From assembly GCF_003286415.2 (NCBI RefSeq), contig NZ_CP043450.1, positions 1,426,001 through 1,490,000 of the forward strand: a stretch of DNA of 64,000 nucleotides. The letters run 5' to 3'. The notes beneath the pieces were generated by a model. It worked only from the letters and a program-made list of their open reading frames with translations. It did not search any database and was not told where the DNA came from. The DNA comes from Mucilaginibacter rubeus (lineage in GTDB: Bacteria; Bacteroidota; Bacteroidia; Sphingobacteriales; Sphingobacteriaceae). The first letter of the stretch is position 1, and every line of letters begins with the position of its first letter. The translations under genes and the position numbers were made by a program. Positions 8,734 through 17,262 of this stretch are shown here, piece by piece.

Positions 8734-9282
8734 CTAATTATTTAACAAAAGCAGGCGCTTCCGGCAATAATTGATGGCCCGGTAAATATGAGTTTTTACC
8801 GTATTGGGCGAGATATTTAAAATTTCGGCAATTTCATGGTGCTCAAGCTGGTGATGCCAGCTCATCAAGAAAATGAGTTTTCCCTGCTCCGGTAATTCAT
8901 CTATAAAACGCTCAATCATGAGGCGGCGCTCTTTCCTGAACAGGATCTCATCAGGGCGAAGGTGATCGCCTATGGGTTTGTCCGACGCGTACTCTTCAGG
9001 TAACAGTTCAACTTTCTGGCTTTTGCCTTTTAAAGTATAAACCCTGTTTTTTATGGCTCCGTACAGGTATGATTTTATGGAGGTATGAATCTGCAGCCGC
9101 TCTCTTTTCACCCAGAGGTCTAAAAACAGATCGGCTATAATGTCTTCACCATCATCATTGTCTGCTCCTAAAAACCTGCAGAAATCTGACAATAGCGGAT
9201 AGTATTTTAAAAATAAAGAATTAAATGCTTCCCTGTCGTCTGTTTTAATTTTCGACAGTAATTCTATATCCTCCATTATCAT
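8734..9282 (-). CDS. ECF RNA polymerase sigma-70 factor (FecI-like)
   Basis: Sigma region 2 spans roughly residues 12-85 (REAFNSLFLKYYPLLSDFCR, then DIIADLFLDLW), and region 4 lies at 120-180 with the helix-turn-helix EIAEILNISPNTVKTHIYRA. Length 182 aa is typical. Two possible starts, 9282 and 9276, are both ATG. First gene of the sigma/FecR/SusC/SusD series, so it probably drives SusC expression when FecR releases it. The 219 bp upstream, shared with the divergent glycosidase gene, should hold both promoters, but I could not place either with confidence. Confidence 0.94.
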   Translation of the reverse strand: MIMEDIELLSKIKTDDREAFNSLFLKYYPLLSDFCRFLGADNDDGEDIIADLFLDLWVKRERLQIHTSIKSYLYGAIKNRVYTLKGKSQKVELLPEEYASDKPIGDHLRPDEILFRKERRLMIERFIDELPEQGKLIFLMSWHHQLEHHEIAEILNISPNTVKTHIYRAINYCRKRLLLLNN

Positions 9283-9501
9283 TTTATCGGTTCGGCAATT
9301 ATATCACTAAGGTGTTACAATGCCCCCGTTTTGTAGATTAAGTTATTGTTAAACTTTATTGCCTATGCCGCCCTGCAAGGAGGTGTGATTTTTTTAACAA
9401 ATTAATAAGATCGTATTAGTTTTTGCTTAATCCTTTTAGTAATGTTGTAAACCAATTTAAATGTTACGTTAACAGATAATCACATCGCAATTACATCAAC
9501 T

Positions 9502-11172
9502 ATGCAAAGACGGCATTTCCTAAAACTTTCTGCAACTACATCGGCGGCCCTGCTTTTCAGCAGGCTTACTTACGCGGCTTCAAACGGTGCCGCTATCATG
9601 AATGCTCCTGATGAAGTCTGGGCGCAATCGGGTACCGAATGGGTTAAGCTTAAAGCCTCAGGCGGATCGCACTACAGTTATAAAGAGGTCAGCGTGAATT
9701 TGAAAACCAATGACAATGCGTTAGGCATTTATGTATCATCGCCAAAGCAAGAGTTAAATGCGGTGCGTTTAAAATGGAAACATAATACCCCTGCCTCTGC
9801 CAAATTCCTGGGCGACCATTGGGAACGATCATACGGTGACCTGGAATGGAAAACAATGGCTACGGGTATTAAAAACCCATGGTATGTAATTATACATGAT
9901 GATAAGCAAACAGCTTGTTTCGGCGTGAAAACCGGCGCTAACAGTATTTGCTGGTGGGGCGTTAATGCCGATAATATTGAACTTACTTTAGATACAACCT
10001 CAGGTGGGGTAGGTGTACTACTGGGCGACAGGCGGCTGCATGCTGCTAATGTTATCACGGCTAACGCCAAAGCCGGCGAAGACACTTTTGCCGCCACACA
10101 TCGCTTTTGTAAAATGATGTGCGAAAAGCCACGCATCCCCAAACAACCGGTATACGGTATTAACGACTGGTATTTTGCCTACGGTAATAACTCTGCCGAG
10201 TTGATCAAAAAAACAACAGCGATGATGGCCGAACTGGTTACAGACCACAACAATAAACCTTTTTCGGTAATAGATGCAGGCTGGGCAACTTATTCGCCAT
10301 TGTTACCGGGTGATGGCGGCTGGAACGATGATTTTTCGAAGCCTAACGATAAGTTTAAAGATATGCATGCCCTTGGCGATGAGATCAAAAAAATGGGTAT
10401 GCGTCCCGGACTTTGGATGCGCCCGCTTTGCGCAAGGCACGATGAAAAGGCGAGCCTGCTGGCGCCAAAGATCCCCGGTAGGGATAACCCAAAAAATCCA
10501 ACACTTGACCCAACCATTCCCGAAAATATAGCCCGGATCAAACATAATTTTGATGTGTACAAGCAATGGGGCTACGAAATGGTGAAACACGATTTTACTA
10601 CTTATGATATTGCCGGTCGCTGGGGTTTTGATATGAAGGATAGCTTTACTTCGCCGGGCTGGCATTTTAACGACAAGAGTAAAACTAATGCCGAGATCAT
10701 CCTGCACCTTTACCGCTCCATCCGTGAAGCTGCCGGTGATGGTATTTATGTGATAGGTTGTAATACCATGAGCCACCTTTCGGCAGGAGTTTTTGAACTT
10801 TGCCGCATTGGTGATGACACCAGCGGCCATGAATGGGCGCGTACCCGTAAAATGGGGGTTAACACACTGGCTTTCCGCCTGCCGCAGCATAACGCTTTTT
10901 ATGCGGTAGATGGCGATTGCGTAGGCCTAACAAAAGATATTGAATGGAAAAGAAACAAACAATGGCTGCAATTATTGGCAGAAAGCGGTGCGCCGTTGTT
11001 TATCTCCGGTCAGCCTGAGGCGATGGGTGAAGAGCAAAAGAAAGCCGTGAAAACAGCATTTGCACAAGCCGCTAAAGTACAGCCACTGGGCCAGCCATTG
11101 GATTGGATGGAAACCATGCTACCAACCAAATGGAAGTTGAATGGCAGGGTGGTGGATTTTGATTGGGCATAA
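9502..11172 (+). CDS. secreted GH36/GH27-clan glycosidase, probable alpha-galactosidase-like
   Basis: Begins with a twin-arginine signal (RRHFLKL, then a hydrophobic stretch to about residue 26), implying Tat export as a folded enzyme. The body has an N-terminal beta-rich domain and a TIM barrel. The barrel shows clan GH-D features: the strand VIDAGW, the MGMRPGLWMRP segment, a candidate nucleophile in VKHDF (Asp364) and a candidate acid/base in IGDDTSG (Asp438 or Asp439). Length 556 aa is in the range of compact GH36 enzymes. Divergent from the sigma/FecR/SusCD locus and thus likely part of the same utilisation system. The exact substrate (alpha-galactoside or related) is inference. Confidence 0.65.
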   Translation: MQRRHFLKLSATTSAALLFSRLTYAASNGAAIMNAPDEVWAQSGTEWVKLKASGGSHYSYKEVSVNLKTNDNALGIYVSSPKQELNAVRLKWKHNTPASAKFLGDHWERSYGDLEWKTMATGIKNPWYVIIHDDKQTACFGVKTGANSICWWGVNADNIELTLDTTSGGVGVLLGDRRLHAANVITANAKAGEDTFAATHRFCKMMCEKPRIPKQPVYGINDWYFAYGNNSAELIKKTTAMMAELVTDHNNKPFSVIDAGWATYSPLLPGDGGWNDDFSKPNDKFKDMHALGDEIKKMGMRPGLWMRPLCARHDEKASLLAPKIPGRDNPKNPTLDPTIPENIARIKHNFDVYKQWGYEMVKHDFTTYDIAGRWGFDMKDSFTSPGWHFNDKSKTNAEIILHLYRSIREAAGDGIYVIGCNTMSHLSAGVFELCRIGDDTSGHEWARTRKMGVNTLAFRLPQHNAFYAVDGDCVGLTKDIEWKRNKQWLQLLAESGAPLFISGQPEAMGEEQKKAVKTAFAQAAKVQPLGQPLDWMETMLPTKWKLNGRVVDFDWA

Positions 11173-11194
11173 GGAAATAACGTTTAATCACCAT

Positions 11195-11282
11195 GTCATT
11201 GCGAGCGAAGCGCGGCAATCGCACAGAAGCAGAGCCGATCTGTAGAGTATGCGATTGCTTCGTCGTGCCTCCTCGCAATGAC
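11195..11282. repeat. palindromic repeat, GTCATTGCGAG family, copy 1
   Basis: Inverted termini GTCATTGCGAG (11195-11205) and CTCGCAATGAC (11272-11282) enclose an imperfect palindrome with GCAATCGCA / TGCGATTGC arms. The same termini recur at 13057-13145 and 42683-42766 and as a half-copy near 24710-24734. It looks like a REP/MITE-type element without coding capacity. Confidence 0.8.
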
Positions 11283-11343
11283 ACATATTTCCATTATCGT
11301 AATATACAGTTAAGGCAACCCCAGCACCTCAACATCCGTAACC

Positions 11344-11379
11344 AACAATAAAGCCAGTGATAAATCTGGCTTTATTGTT
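11344..11379 (+). terminator. hairpin/terminator immediately upstream of the ABC exporter start
   Basis: Perfect 14-bp inverted repeat (arms 11344-11357 and 11366-11379, 8-base loop) of the form AATAAAGCCAG...CTGGCTTTATT. The A/T-rich outer arms let it act as a bidirectional intrinsic terminator. It ends only 8 bases before the TTG start codon of the next gene, an odd place for a simple terminator. Confidence 0.6.
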
Positions 11380-11387
11380 AACACCCC

Positions 11388-13043
11388 TTGAAGCAGATTC
11401 TCAAAAGCATAGGCTTAATACTTAACCACCAGGAGAAGGCAAAATTCATCAGGCTTATCATTGCTGATATTGTTGTGGCCCTGTTGGACGTTGCTTTTTT
11501 AGGTTTGTTGTTGCTTATTGTTAATTTTTATACTCAGAATACAGTGCATAACCAGGCTTTTCTGCCGGCTTTCATTGCCGATAACCGGTCGTTGTGGCTT
11601 ATCGGTATTTTCCTGGTATTGTTTGCTCTGAAAAATTGTATCGGGTTTTTCGCTCAAAATGCCCAGCACCATTTTTTTTATGATGTGGCTTCCCGGTTAT
11701 CTGAAAGAAACATCCGGAATTACCTTGATGATGATTATAACGCATACGTGCATATAGATTCATCTATTCATACCCGGCGTATCAGCCAGCAACCTATTGA
11801 GTTTAGCCATTACATTCTAACCAATTTGCAGCAGATCATCTCCCAATCGGTATTGATTGTTTTTACCGTTGGAGCAATTATGCTGTATCATCCAGCTTTG
11901 TTTGTGTTGCTGTTTGTGTTGTTGCTGCCGCCTGTTGGCGTTTTAGGTTGGTTCATAAAAACCAAATTAAGAACCATCCGCGGGCAGATCAAAACCGTAA
12001 GCGAAAAAACGCTTCAGCATTTAAATGAATCGTTGGCGGGTTATGTTGAAAGTAATATTTACCAAAAAAATGGCTTTTTTAGTCGCAGGTTTTTTAGCTA
12101 TCAGCAGCAGTTAAACCAAAATATAGCCTCGCAGCAAACCTGGCAAAATCTGCCTTTGCGGTTAATGGAGGTGTTTGCTGTGCTGGGTTTTTTTATCCTC
12201 ATCGCTGTAAATAAACTAATGGGCGATACAGAAGTAGTCAGTATCCTCACTATCGGCATTTTCGTGGCTGCTGCATATAAGATCATTCCTGGTACAGTCA
12301 AGATACTGAACAGCAGTGGACAAATGAAGACCTATGAGTTTATTTTAGCCGACCTCGTTGTTGAAGAAAGCAACAAGATACAAATTAGCGAGACTATTGA
12401 CGAACGCATCAGCTCATTGAAATTTGAAAAAGTAAGTTTCAGTTATCCGGAAAAGCCGGTTTTAAATGAGGTTTACTTTGAGATGGCTCCCGGCGATATT
12501 ATGGGGATTTCGGGCAATTCGGGTAGGGGGAAAACAACCATCATTAATTTGTTAACCGGCTTTTTAGAACTGACGGCGGGGGGTATTTATATTAATGATA
12601 AAATTACCGCTGCCACTACGCGCAGGTTATACCGTAAAAATATTTCGTTGGTAAAGCAGCAGCCCTTCTTTATTTATGATACTATCGCTAAGAATGTTGT
12701 ACTCGATGATGCAGCGATCGATGAGGAAAGGCTTGCCGAAGTATTAGCATTTTGCGGCTTAAATAGACTAATTGCCGGTTATCCCGAAGGTATAGAAAAG
12801 ATCATTACCGAAAACGGCAAAAATATCAGCGGCGGTCAACGCCAAAGGATTATGCTGGCGAGGGCACTTTATCATAATTGCGATCTGTTGATATTGGATG
12901 AACCTTTCAGCGAGATGGATGCCGATGCTGAAAATGAAATGCTGGCTAAACTGCAACAATTGGCCCTGCAGGGTACCATGATTATCCTGATCACACATAA
13001 CAAAGCCAGTTTGGGGATTTGTAATAAGATGATATCTTTCTAA
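11388..13043 (+). CDS. ABC exporter, fused permease and ATPase (PglK/MsbA-like half transporter)
   Basis: A six-helix exporter domain (about 20-300) is joined to a nucleotide-binding domain (345-551) with Walker A GNSGRGKT (about 377), signature ISGGQRQR (about 480), Walker B LLILDEPFSEMD (about 500) and H-loop ITHN. All ATPase motifs are intact. There is no C39 peptidase domain, which argues against a bacteriocin exporter; related half-transporters flip lipid-linked sugars, glycolipids or export small molecules. The first in-frame ATG lies deep in the membrane domain and a stop codon sits at 11379-11381, so translation must start at the TTG at 11388. That start is 8 bp after a strong hairpin. 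It may serve the neighbouring polysaccharide cluster. Confidence 0.9.
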   Translation: MKQILKSIGLILNHQEKAKFIRLIIADIVVALLDVAFLGLLLLIVNFYTQNTVHNQAFLPAFIADNRSLWLIGIFLVLFALKNCIGFFAQNAQHHFFYDVASRLSERNIRNYLDDDYNAYVHIDSSIHTRRISQQPIEFSHYILTNLQQIISQSVLIVFTVGAIMLYHPALFVLLFVLLLPPVGVLGWFIKTKLRTIRGQIKTVSEKTLQHLNESLAGYVESNIYQKNGFFSRRFFSYQQQLNQNIASQQTWQNLPLRLMEVFAVLGFFILIAVNKLMGDTEVVSILTIGIFVAAAYKIIPGTVKILNSSGQMKTYEFILADLVVEESNKIQISETIDERISSLKFEKVSFSYPEKPVLNEVYFEMAPGDIMGISGNSGRGKTTIINLLTGFLELTAGGIYINDKITAATTRRLYRKNISLVKQQPFFIYDTIAKNVVLDDAAIDEERLAEVLAFCGLNRLIAGYPEGIEKIITENGKNISGGQRQRIMLARALYHNCDLLILDEPFSEMDADAENEMLAKLQQLALQGTMIILITHNKASLGICNKMISF

Positions 13044-13056
13044 GGTTTTTTTTCAT

Positions 13057-13145
13057 GTCATTGCGAGGAGAAACGACGAAGCAATCTCGTAGCTATGCAG
13101 GGCGGCTATGCTTCTGTACGGTTGCCACGCTTCGCTCGCAATGAC
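13057..13145. repeat. palindromic repeat, GTCATTGCGAG family, copy 2
   Basis: Termini GTCATTGCGAGG (from 13057) and CTCGCAATGAC (13135-13145), 89 bp, with inner GACGAAGCAATC and its degenerate complement. It lies just past the stop of the ABC gene, between it and the convergent glycosyltransferase gene. Confidence 0.8.
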
Positions 13146-13170
13146 ATAATTTTGTCGCCCTTCGTCTTGC

Positions 13171-13271
13171 GCACGTTTGTAACGTGTGCTTAATATGGTT
13201 TCGCGATTGTATCGCTTGTGATTTACGTTACAAACGTAAACCCAGGTTAAGCGCTCGTTGCAAACGAGCGC
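13171..13271. repeat. three tandem stem-loops sharing a CGTTnnnAACG core
   Basis: CACGTT-TGT-AACGTG (13172-13186), TTTACGTT-ACA-AACGTAAA (13222-13240) and GCGCTCGTT-GCA-AACGAGCGC (13251-13271) follow each other in 100 bp. Each has a 3-base loop and the same CGTT/AACG core. The last is followed by AAGGTTTTT and could terminate plus-strand transcription from the ABC gene. Dispersed-repeat origin is likely; function unknown. Confidence 0.6.
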
Positions 13272-13296
13272 AAGGTTTTTGAAGCAAGAATTGATA

Positions 13297-14400
13297 TTAT
13301 ACCAGTCCCTCTGCTATCTCCTCAATCTGCTCTGCAATAGCTTCAAATGATAGATTTCGCTTGTAGTATTCCATTGATAACCTTCGCTTTTCTGCCACAT
13401 TCATACAGGCTGTTTGCTGGAGCACGGCAAGTAACGCGGCTTCGTTTCCCGGCTCGTATAATACCCCGCATTCGCCGTTATTTGTGATCATCCTGAACGA
13501 GAGGATATCGGTAACCAGCGGCACACATCCGCATGACATGGCTTCGCAAATAGCGGTTCCGCTGCCTTCATAGTGTGATCCGGAGATGATAAAATCGACA
13601 CTGTTATACCAATATAACAGATCGGCGTGGGGTACTTTGCCTATTAGTTCTATGGCTTCTTTATTTAAGGAAGCGTTGATCAATTCGTTGATTTCAGGAA
13701 GCAGCTCTTCCGTATGATAGATCATATACAGTTTTACTCCGGGAGAGCCCTGGGAAAATTTTAAAAAGGCTCTCACTACGTTAAGTGGATCTTTATTATC
13801 ATTTAAACGGCCTACCCATAAAAATACCGGGGCGTTTTTAGTGTTGGTTTGAGATTCGGCTTTCGGGCGGTCAATCGGAAAAAATACAGAAGATACTTCC
13901 ATCACCTCGTGTATTTTTTCTGGTGATTTGAGGTTGCCTGCTGCTACCCATTCCAAGCCCATATCATGCGAAGCAAACAGGTAGGCATGGGCATATTTAT
14001 CCGCCAGTTTTTGCAGCCATTTTTTGATCCCGCCGGGAAATGGTTTTTCGGCATGGTTTTGAACAATGATAGGGATATGTTTATCCAGCATTAACCCAAG
14101 CTGGATCAGTTGTACCGGCTGATGCAGGCCGTGAAATATCACGATATCCGGGTTTAAGCTTTTAACATAAAGGTTAAGCCGGAAGTTAAAACGAAGCTTT
14201 TTTTTGCTGAAGTTTACGAAATGGTAGGCGATGTTATTATGATTAACAATCCCTTCATAATTGATCTGTTTTACGTTGATCACCTCATGCCGTTTGCTTA
14301 GCTGGTCCATAAGACCGGTATAACCCAGTGTTCGGACAAACCAGGCTTCAGGATCATCAAAATCGGGCGAGTAGTTGTAACTGACAAAAACGTATCTCAT
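13297..14400 (-). CDS. glycosyltransferase, GT4 family (GT-B fold)
   Basis: Retaining GT-B glycosyltransferase of 367 aa. The C-terminal half shows the donor-domain hallmarks: VFLWVGRLNDNKDPLNVVRA, the ELIGKVPHADLLYWYNSVDF strand and the E-x7-E motif EGSGTAICE followed by AMSCGCVPLV. The N-terminal half carries the acceptor-side Rossmann features (VIFHGLHQPVQ). No signal or membrane segment. It is the last gene of a tightly packed minus-strand operon, overlapping the upstream gene by 1 bp, so it probably adds a sugar to the product that operon modifies. Sugar and acceptor are unknown. Confidence 0.92.
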   Translation of the reverse strand: MRYVFVSYNYSPDFDDPEAWFVRTLGYTGLMDQLSKRHEVINVKQINYEGIVNHNNIAYHFVNFSKKKLRFNFRLNLYVKSLNPDIVIFHGLHQPVQLIQLGLMLDKHIPIIVQNHAEKPFPGGIKKWLQKLADKYAHAYLFASHDMGLEWVAAGNLKSPEKIHEVMEVSSVFFPIDRPKAESQTNTKNAPVFLWVGRLNDNKDPLNVVRAFLKFSQGSPGVKLYMIYHTEELLPEINELINASLNKEAIELIGKVPHADLLYWYNSVDFIISGSHYEGSGTAICEAMSCGCVPLVTDILSFRMITNNGECGVLYEPGNEAALLAVLQQTACMNVAEKRRLSMEYYKRNLSFEAIAEQIEEIAEGLV

Positions 14401-15320
14401 TAAAATAAACCCTCAATACTGGTATAATTGCTGTTTTGAAATTGCAGGAAACCCACGTGGTACAATGATTCGGGATTTGGCTTCAATACTTTGTTATTAA
14501 TCACCCGGCCAATCATGAGCATATGATAGCCCATTTTTTTATGCTCAAATACTTCTATCTCTTTATATCCGCCCGAACACGCAGGTACAGGAAAACCGAA
14601 AACTTCGCTTTTAACGGTATCAAATGGTAACTGGTCAACCGGCGTTGGAGCTGTGCTTGAATGTTTGCCCAGGTTATAAACCGAATTGATGTCGACTGTA
14701 TCCGTGTCACATACCACAACTTTGCCGGCGTTCAGGATTTTATCCAGTGTAATATTGGTTGTGCGTAGTCCTAATAAGTAAATACCCTCTTCCTCAATAT
14801 AGCCGTGAATATCCATCGGGAAAACGTTGCAATATTCATCATCGGCGTAGGAAACAATGATGATGCTGCGTGGATAGGAGTACAGGGCACTAACTACTTT
14901 GCGACTATCATAGGTGTTCTTTTTCGACCGTAGGAAATACCTGAAAAGCATCTCACGTTTCAGCGCATTAAGCTGGTGGTTTCTGACGCTTTCTATCCTG
15001 AACAAAAGCAGGCTTCCTTTTCCGGTATTTATAGTTTCTATCAACGATACATTGATAGAAGCGCCCAACATGCCGTTGGTTTTAAATTCAATGATAGCGT
15101 TTGCTGCGTTTAAGTCCGCCGCCTCATGGGCGGGTAGCCAGGCCGCCATACAAAACGGATCGAGGCAGATCATGCTGTTGTTGCGGGTGATATCGAGATT
15201 TTTACCTGCAACGTTCAAAAAAACCTTCTCCCTGATCTGGCTTTGCTGCAGGCGGGTTATGTAGAAAGTTTTTATAGGACTTCCGTTAAACAGAAGTTTT
15301 CTGATCGGTTGAGTTATCAT
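14400..15320 (-). CDS. flavin-reductase-like (split-barrel) protein of unknown function
   Basis: About 306 aa. The C-terminal half (about 140-300) resembles the FMN-binding split barrel of flavin reductases: RSIIIVSYADDEYCNVFPMD, YLLGLRTTN, KSEVFGFPVPAC, and HMLMIGRVI. The N-terminal half (REKVFLNVAGKNLDITRNNS) is beta-rich and I do not recognise it. I chose the ATG at 15320; a GTG at 15329 would directly abut the preceding stop. It is packed between a GNAT and a glycosyltransferase gene without spacing. The family can bind FMN or F420, so a redox step on a sugar or lipid is possible, but this is inference. Confidence 0.6.
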   Translation of the reverse strand: MITQPIRKLLFNGSPIKTFYITRLQQSQIREKVFLNVAGKNLDITRNNSMICLDPFCMAAWLPAHEAADLNAANAIIEFKTNGMLGASINVSLIETINTGKGSLLLFRIESVRNHQLNALKREMLFRYFLRSKKNTYDSRKVVSALYSYPRSIIIVSYADDEYCNVFPMDIHGYIEEEGIYLLGLRTTNITLDKILNAGKVVVCDTDTVDINSVYNLGKHSSTAPTPVDQLPFDTVKSEVFGFPVPACSGGYKEIEVFEHKKMGYHMLMIGRVINNKVLKPNPESLYHVGFLQFQNSNYTSIEGLF

Positions 15321-15329
15321 ATCAAACAC

Positions 15330-16265
15330 TTAAAAAATATCTATATCGGCAAAAGCGAACGCCATTTTATCAAGCGGCATCCTTGCGCCAAGGTCTTTAA
15401 CAATTACAGGGAATGATGGGATTGGATCGGCATAGCGTTTCAGAAAGGCATTCAGCGCAGATCGCTTATCGACCTGGAACTGTAATTTTCGCAATCCCAG
15501 CCGCCTGGCTATTTTCTTAAGCCGGGGGATTATATCGCGCAGGTCGTTAGTTGCAATATTGATATCGCCAATGACCATTCCGTCAGCAATCCTGAACCAT
15601 ATCGAAGTATCGCCTGTTTTAATAGTAAAGCTTTCGGTATATGTTTTATGGCTGAGGTAATGGCCATCCCTGTGCAGGCCGTGGAAACCTTCGTTAAGCA
15701 GTGTGCTTGGTACTCCGCATTGTAAGGACGCATGCTGCTTAATTACTTTTTTCACGTACCACCAATATACACCTTTTAAAGCCGGGAACTTATTGGCCAA
15801 TCTTTCCAGCGGGAGGGCTTTAACCGGGATAATAAAACATTCCATTTGGGCGGATACCTGCCAGTCGAGCTTGTTTATAAAGCCCGGCAGGGAGTTTTGA
15901 TTGGGAAAGCCAAACAGGGTCCGGACATCTTCCTGATAACAAAGTTCATAAGTAAGCTCGGCCAGTTTAATGAACAGCCCTTTGCCGCGGTGATCGGGAT
16001 GGGTCATGGTATCTGCCGATTGGGCAGCCAAAACAGGTTGCCCATCGCAGTTTATAAAGCAAGGGATCACACCATAAAACGCTGCGGGCACATCGCCGGC
16101 ATAGGCCAGGTAGCCCGTATACATGACGCCGGTAAATGCAGTATTATACTTTCGGGCGAAGAAATCAGACGGCAATGCTTTGCCATAAACTGCTTTATGC
16201 AGACTGGTCATGTCGGCAAGCCGATCTTCGGTTAAACGCTCTATCCTGTACCCGTTGCTATGCAT
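15330..16265 (-). CDS. GNAT-family N-acetyltransferase
   Basis: 311 aa. The acetyl-CoA pyrophosphate loop is visible as THPDHRGKGLFIKLAELTYE (around residue 95), preceded by the GNAT strand AADTMT-like segment and followed by LFGFPNQNSLPGFINKLDW, typical of the GNAT subgroup with a C-terminal extension. The remaining 150 residues are an extra domain that I cannot assign. Overlaps the start of the deacetylase gene end by 8 bp, so the two are translationally coupled; deacetylation followed by re-acylation of an amino sugar would be a logical pairing. Cytoplasmic, no signal. Confidence 0.85.
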   Translation of the reverse strand: MHSNGYRIERLTEDRLADMTSLHKAVYGKALPSDFFARKYNTAFTGVMYTGYLAYAGDVPAAFYGVIPCFINCDGQPVLAAQSADTMTHPDHRGKGLFIKLAELTYELCYQEDVRTLFGFPNQNSLPGFINKLDWQVSAQMECFIIPVKALPLERLANKFPALKGVYWWYVKKVIKQHASLQCGVPSTLLNEGFHGLHRDGHYLSHKTYTESFTIKTGDTSIWFRIADGMVIGDINIATNDLRDIIPRLKKIARRLGLRKLQFQVDKRSALNAFLKRYADPIPSFPVIVKDLGARMPLDKMAFAFADIDIF

Positions 16266-17262
16266 AGCTCCCCCTTATTATGGCGTTTAACTGGTTGGCA
16301 GTGGATATGAACGGGTTTACGGTAAAGCGTTCGCGTAAGGTGTTATCCTGCCCATCTCCCGTATTAATAAAATCAGTTGCAAGCAATTGGGTATAACCGG
16401 CTGCTTTGGCATCTTTTAAAACCAGCTCATTGTATGAGCCATAAGGGAACGCGAAGCTATTGATCTGCTTGCCGGTCAGGTTTTCAAGATATTGCCTGCA
16501 CATAGTCATCTCGCTTGTCGCGCTTGTTGAAGAGATGCGCGCAAGGTCATTATGGTAATAGCCATGCGCCCCGATGCTTACATAAGCCGAAGCAGACATG
16601 GTTTTAATTTGTGCCGGAGTCATCTGCAGCCAATAATCATCATCCTGCCGGTTTGCTTTAAAACCTGTAAGCTGCTCAAGAAAACTCATGAGTGCTGCTT
16701 TTTCGTTGAACCCGGTCGATCTCAGCTTGTCGGCATAAAGGGCGCCGTTTTCATCAACATATTTGTTGTTCCGGTTTTTACGATAGGTTTGATCTTTATA
16801 CGTGAACTTTTCGGGGCCGTAATATCCGGCAATGCTCAACATATCGTTCCATAAAATATCAAAACCTGCATCGCGGATGGCTGTAACAAAAAAGGTAGCC
16901 GGTATACGATACTTGGTCAGTAGGGGCAGAACGTAATGGTAGTTGTTGGCCAGCCCGTCATCAAAAGTTAGGCAGATGTTAAATTTCTCATCACTGAAAT
17001 TCCCTGCATAATAATCATCAAGCGAAACCACGTTGAAGTACTTTTTATAGTACTGCAGGTGTTCTTCAAACCTTTCGCAGGTCAGGAACAGGGTGTTGAA
17101 TTTATGCGGATCGCCTTTACAAACATTGTGGTAAAGGATAATGCGACTTCCGCGGGCATTTTGATAAAGCTCCTTATCCAGCCCCAAAACATGGCGTGCA
17201 TCGCCGCTTAAATAAGCTGCTTTGCGTTTTGATCTCGACCATATTTTCTGAATGATGCTCAT
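16258..17262 (-). CDS. polysaccharide deacetylase family protein (NodB fold)
   Basis: 334 aa carbohydrate esterase family 4-like. Catalytic motif 1 is LTFDDG (metal-binding second Asp), motif 2 is the Zn-binding H-x3-H in GAHGYYHNDL, motif 3 appears as FAFPYGSYNE. The family removes N- or O-acetyl groups from sugars. There is no signal peptide and no transmembrane segment, so action on a cytoplasmic or lipid-linked precursor is more likely than on exported polymer. Four bp of overlap with the upstream amidohydrolase (ATGA) and 8 bp with the downstream GNAT place it in the middle of the coupled operon. Confidence 0.92.
   Translation of the reverse strand: MSIIQKIWSRSKRKAAYLSGDARHVLGLDKELYQNARGSRIILYHNVCKGDPHKFNTLFLTCERFEEHLQYYKKYFNVVSLDDYYAGNFSDEKFNICLTFDDGLANNYHYVLPLLTKYRIPATFFVTAIRDAGFDILWNDMLSIAGYYGPEKFTYKDQTYRKNRNNKYVDENGALYADKLRSTGFNEKAALMSFLEQLTGFKANRQDDDYWLQMTPAQIKTMSASAYVSIGAHGYYHNDLARISSTSATSEMTMCRQYLENLTGKQINSFAFPYGSYNELVLKDAKAAGYTQLLATDFINTGDGQDNTLRERFTVNPFISTANQLNAIIRGSYA

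Noticed and set aside
10303..10890. 195-codon frame antisense to the GH36-like gene
   Set aside because: Shadow of the real gene; no start signal, no domain, and the sense frame has catalytic motifs.
11388..13043. ABC gene as a bacteriocin or RiPP exporter for the radical SAM genes
   Set aside because: No C39 peptidase domain and no precursor peptide; it is also separated by repeats and a convergent operon.
13057..13271. CRISPR-like array in the repeat-rich gap
   Set aside because: Units are palindromes of different sequence and spacing, without equal spacers or cas genes.
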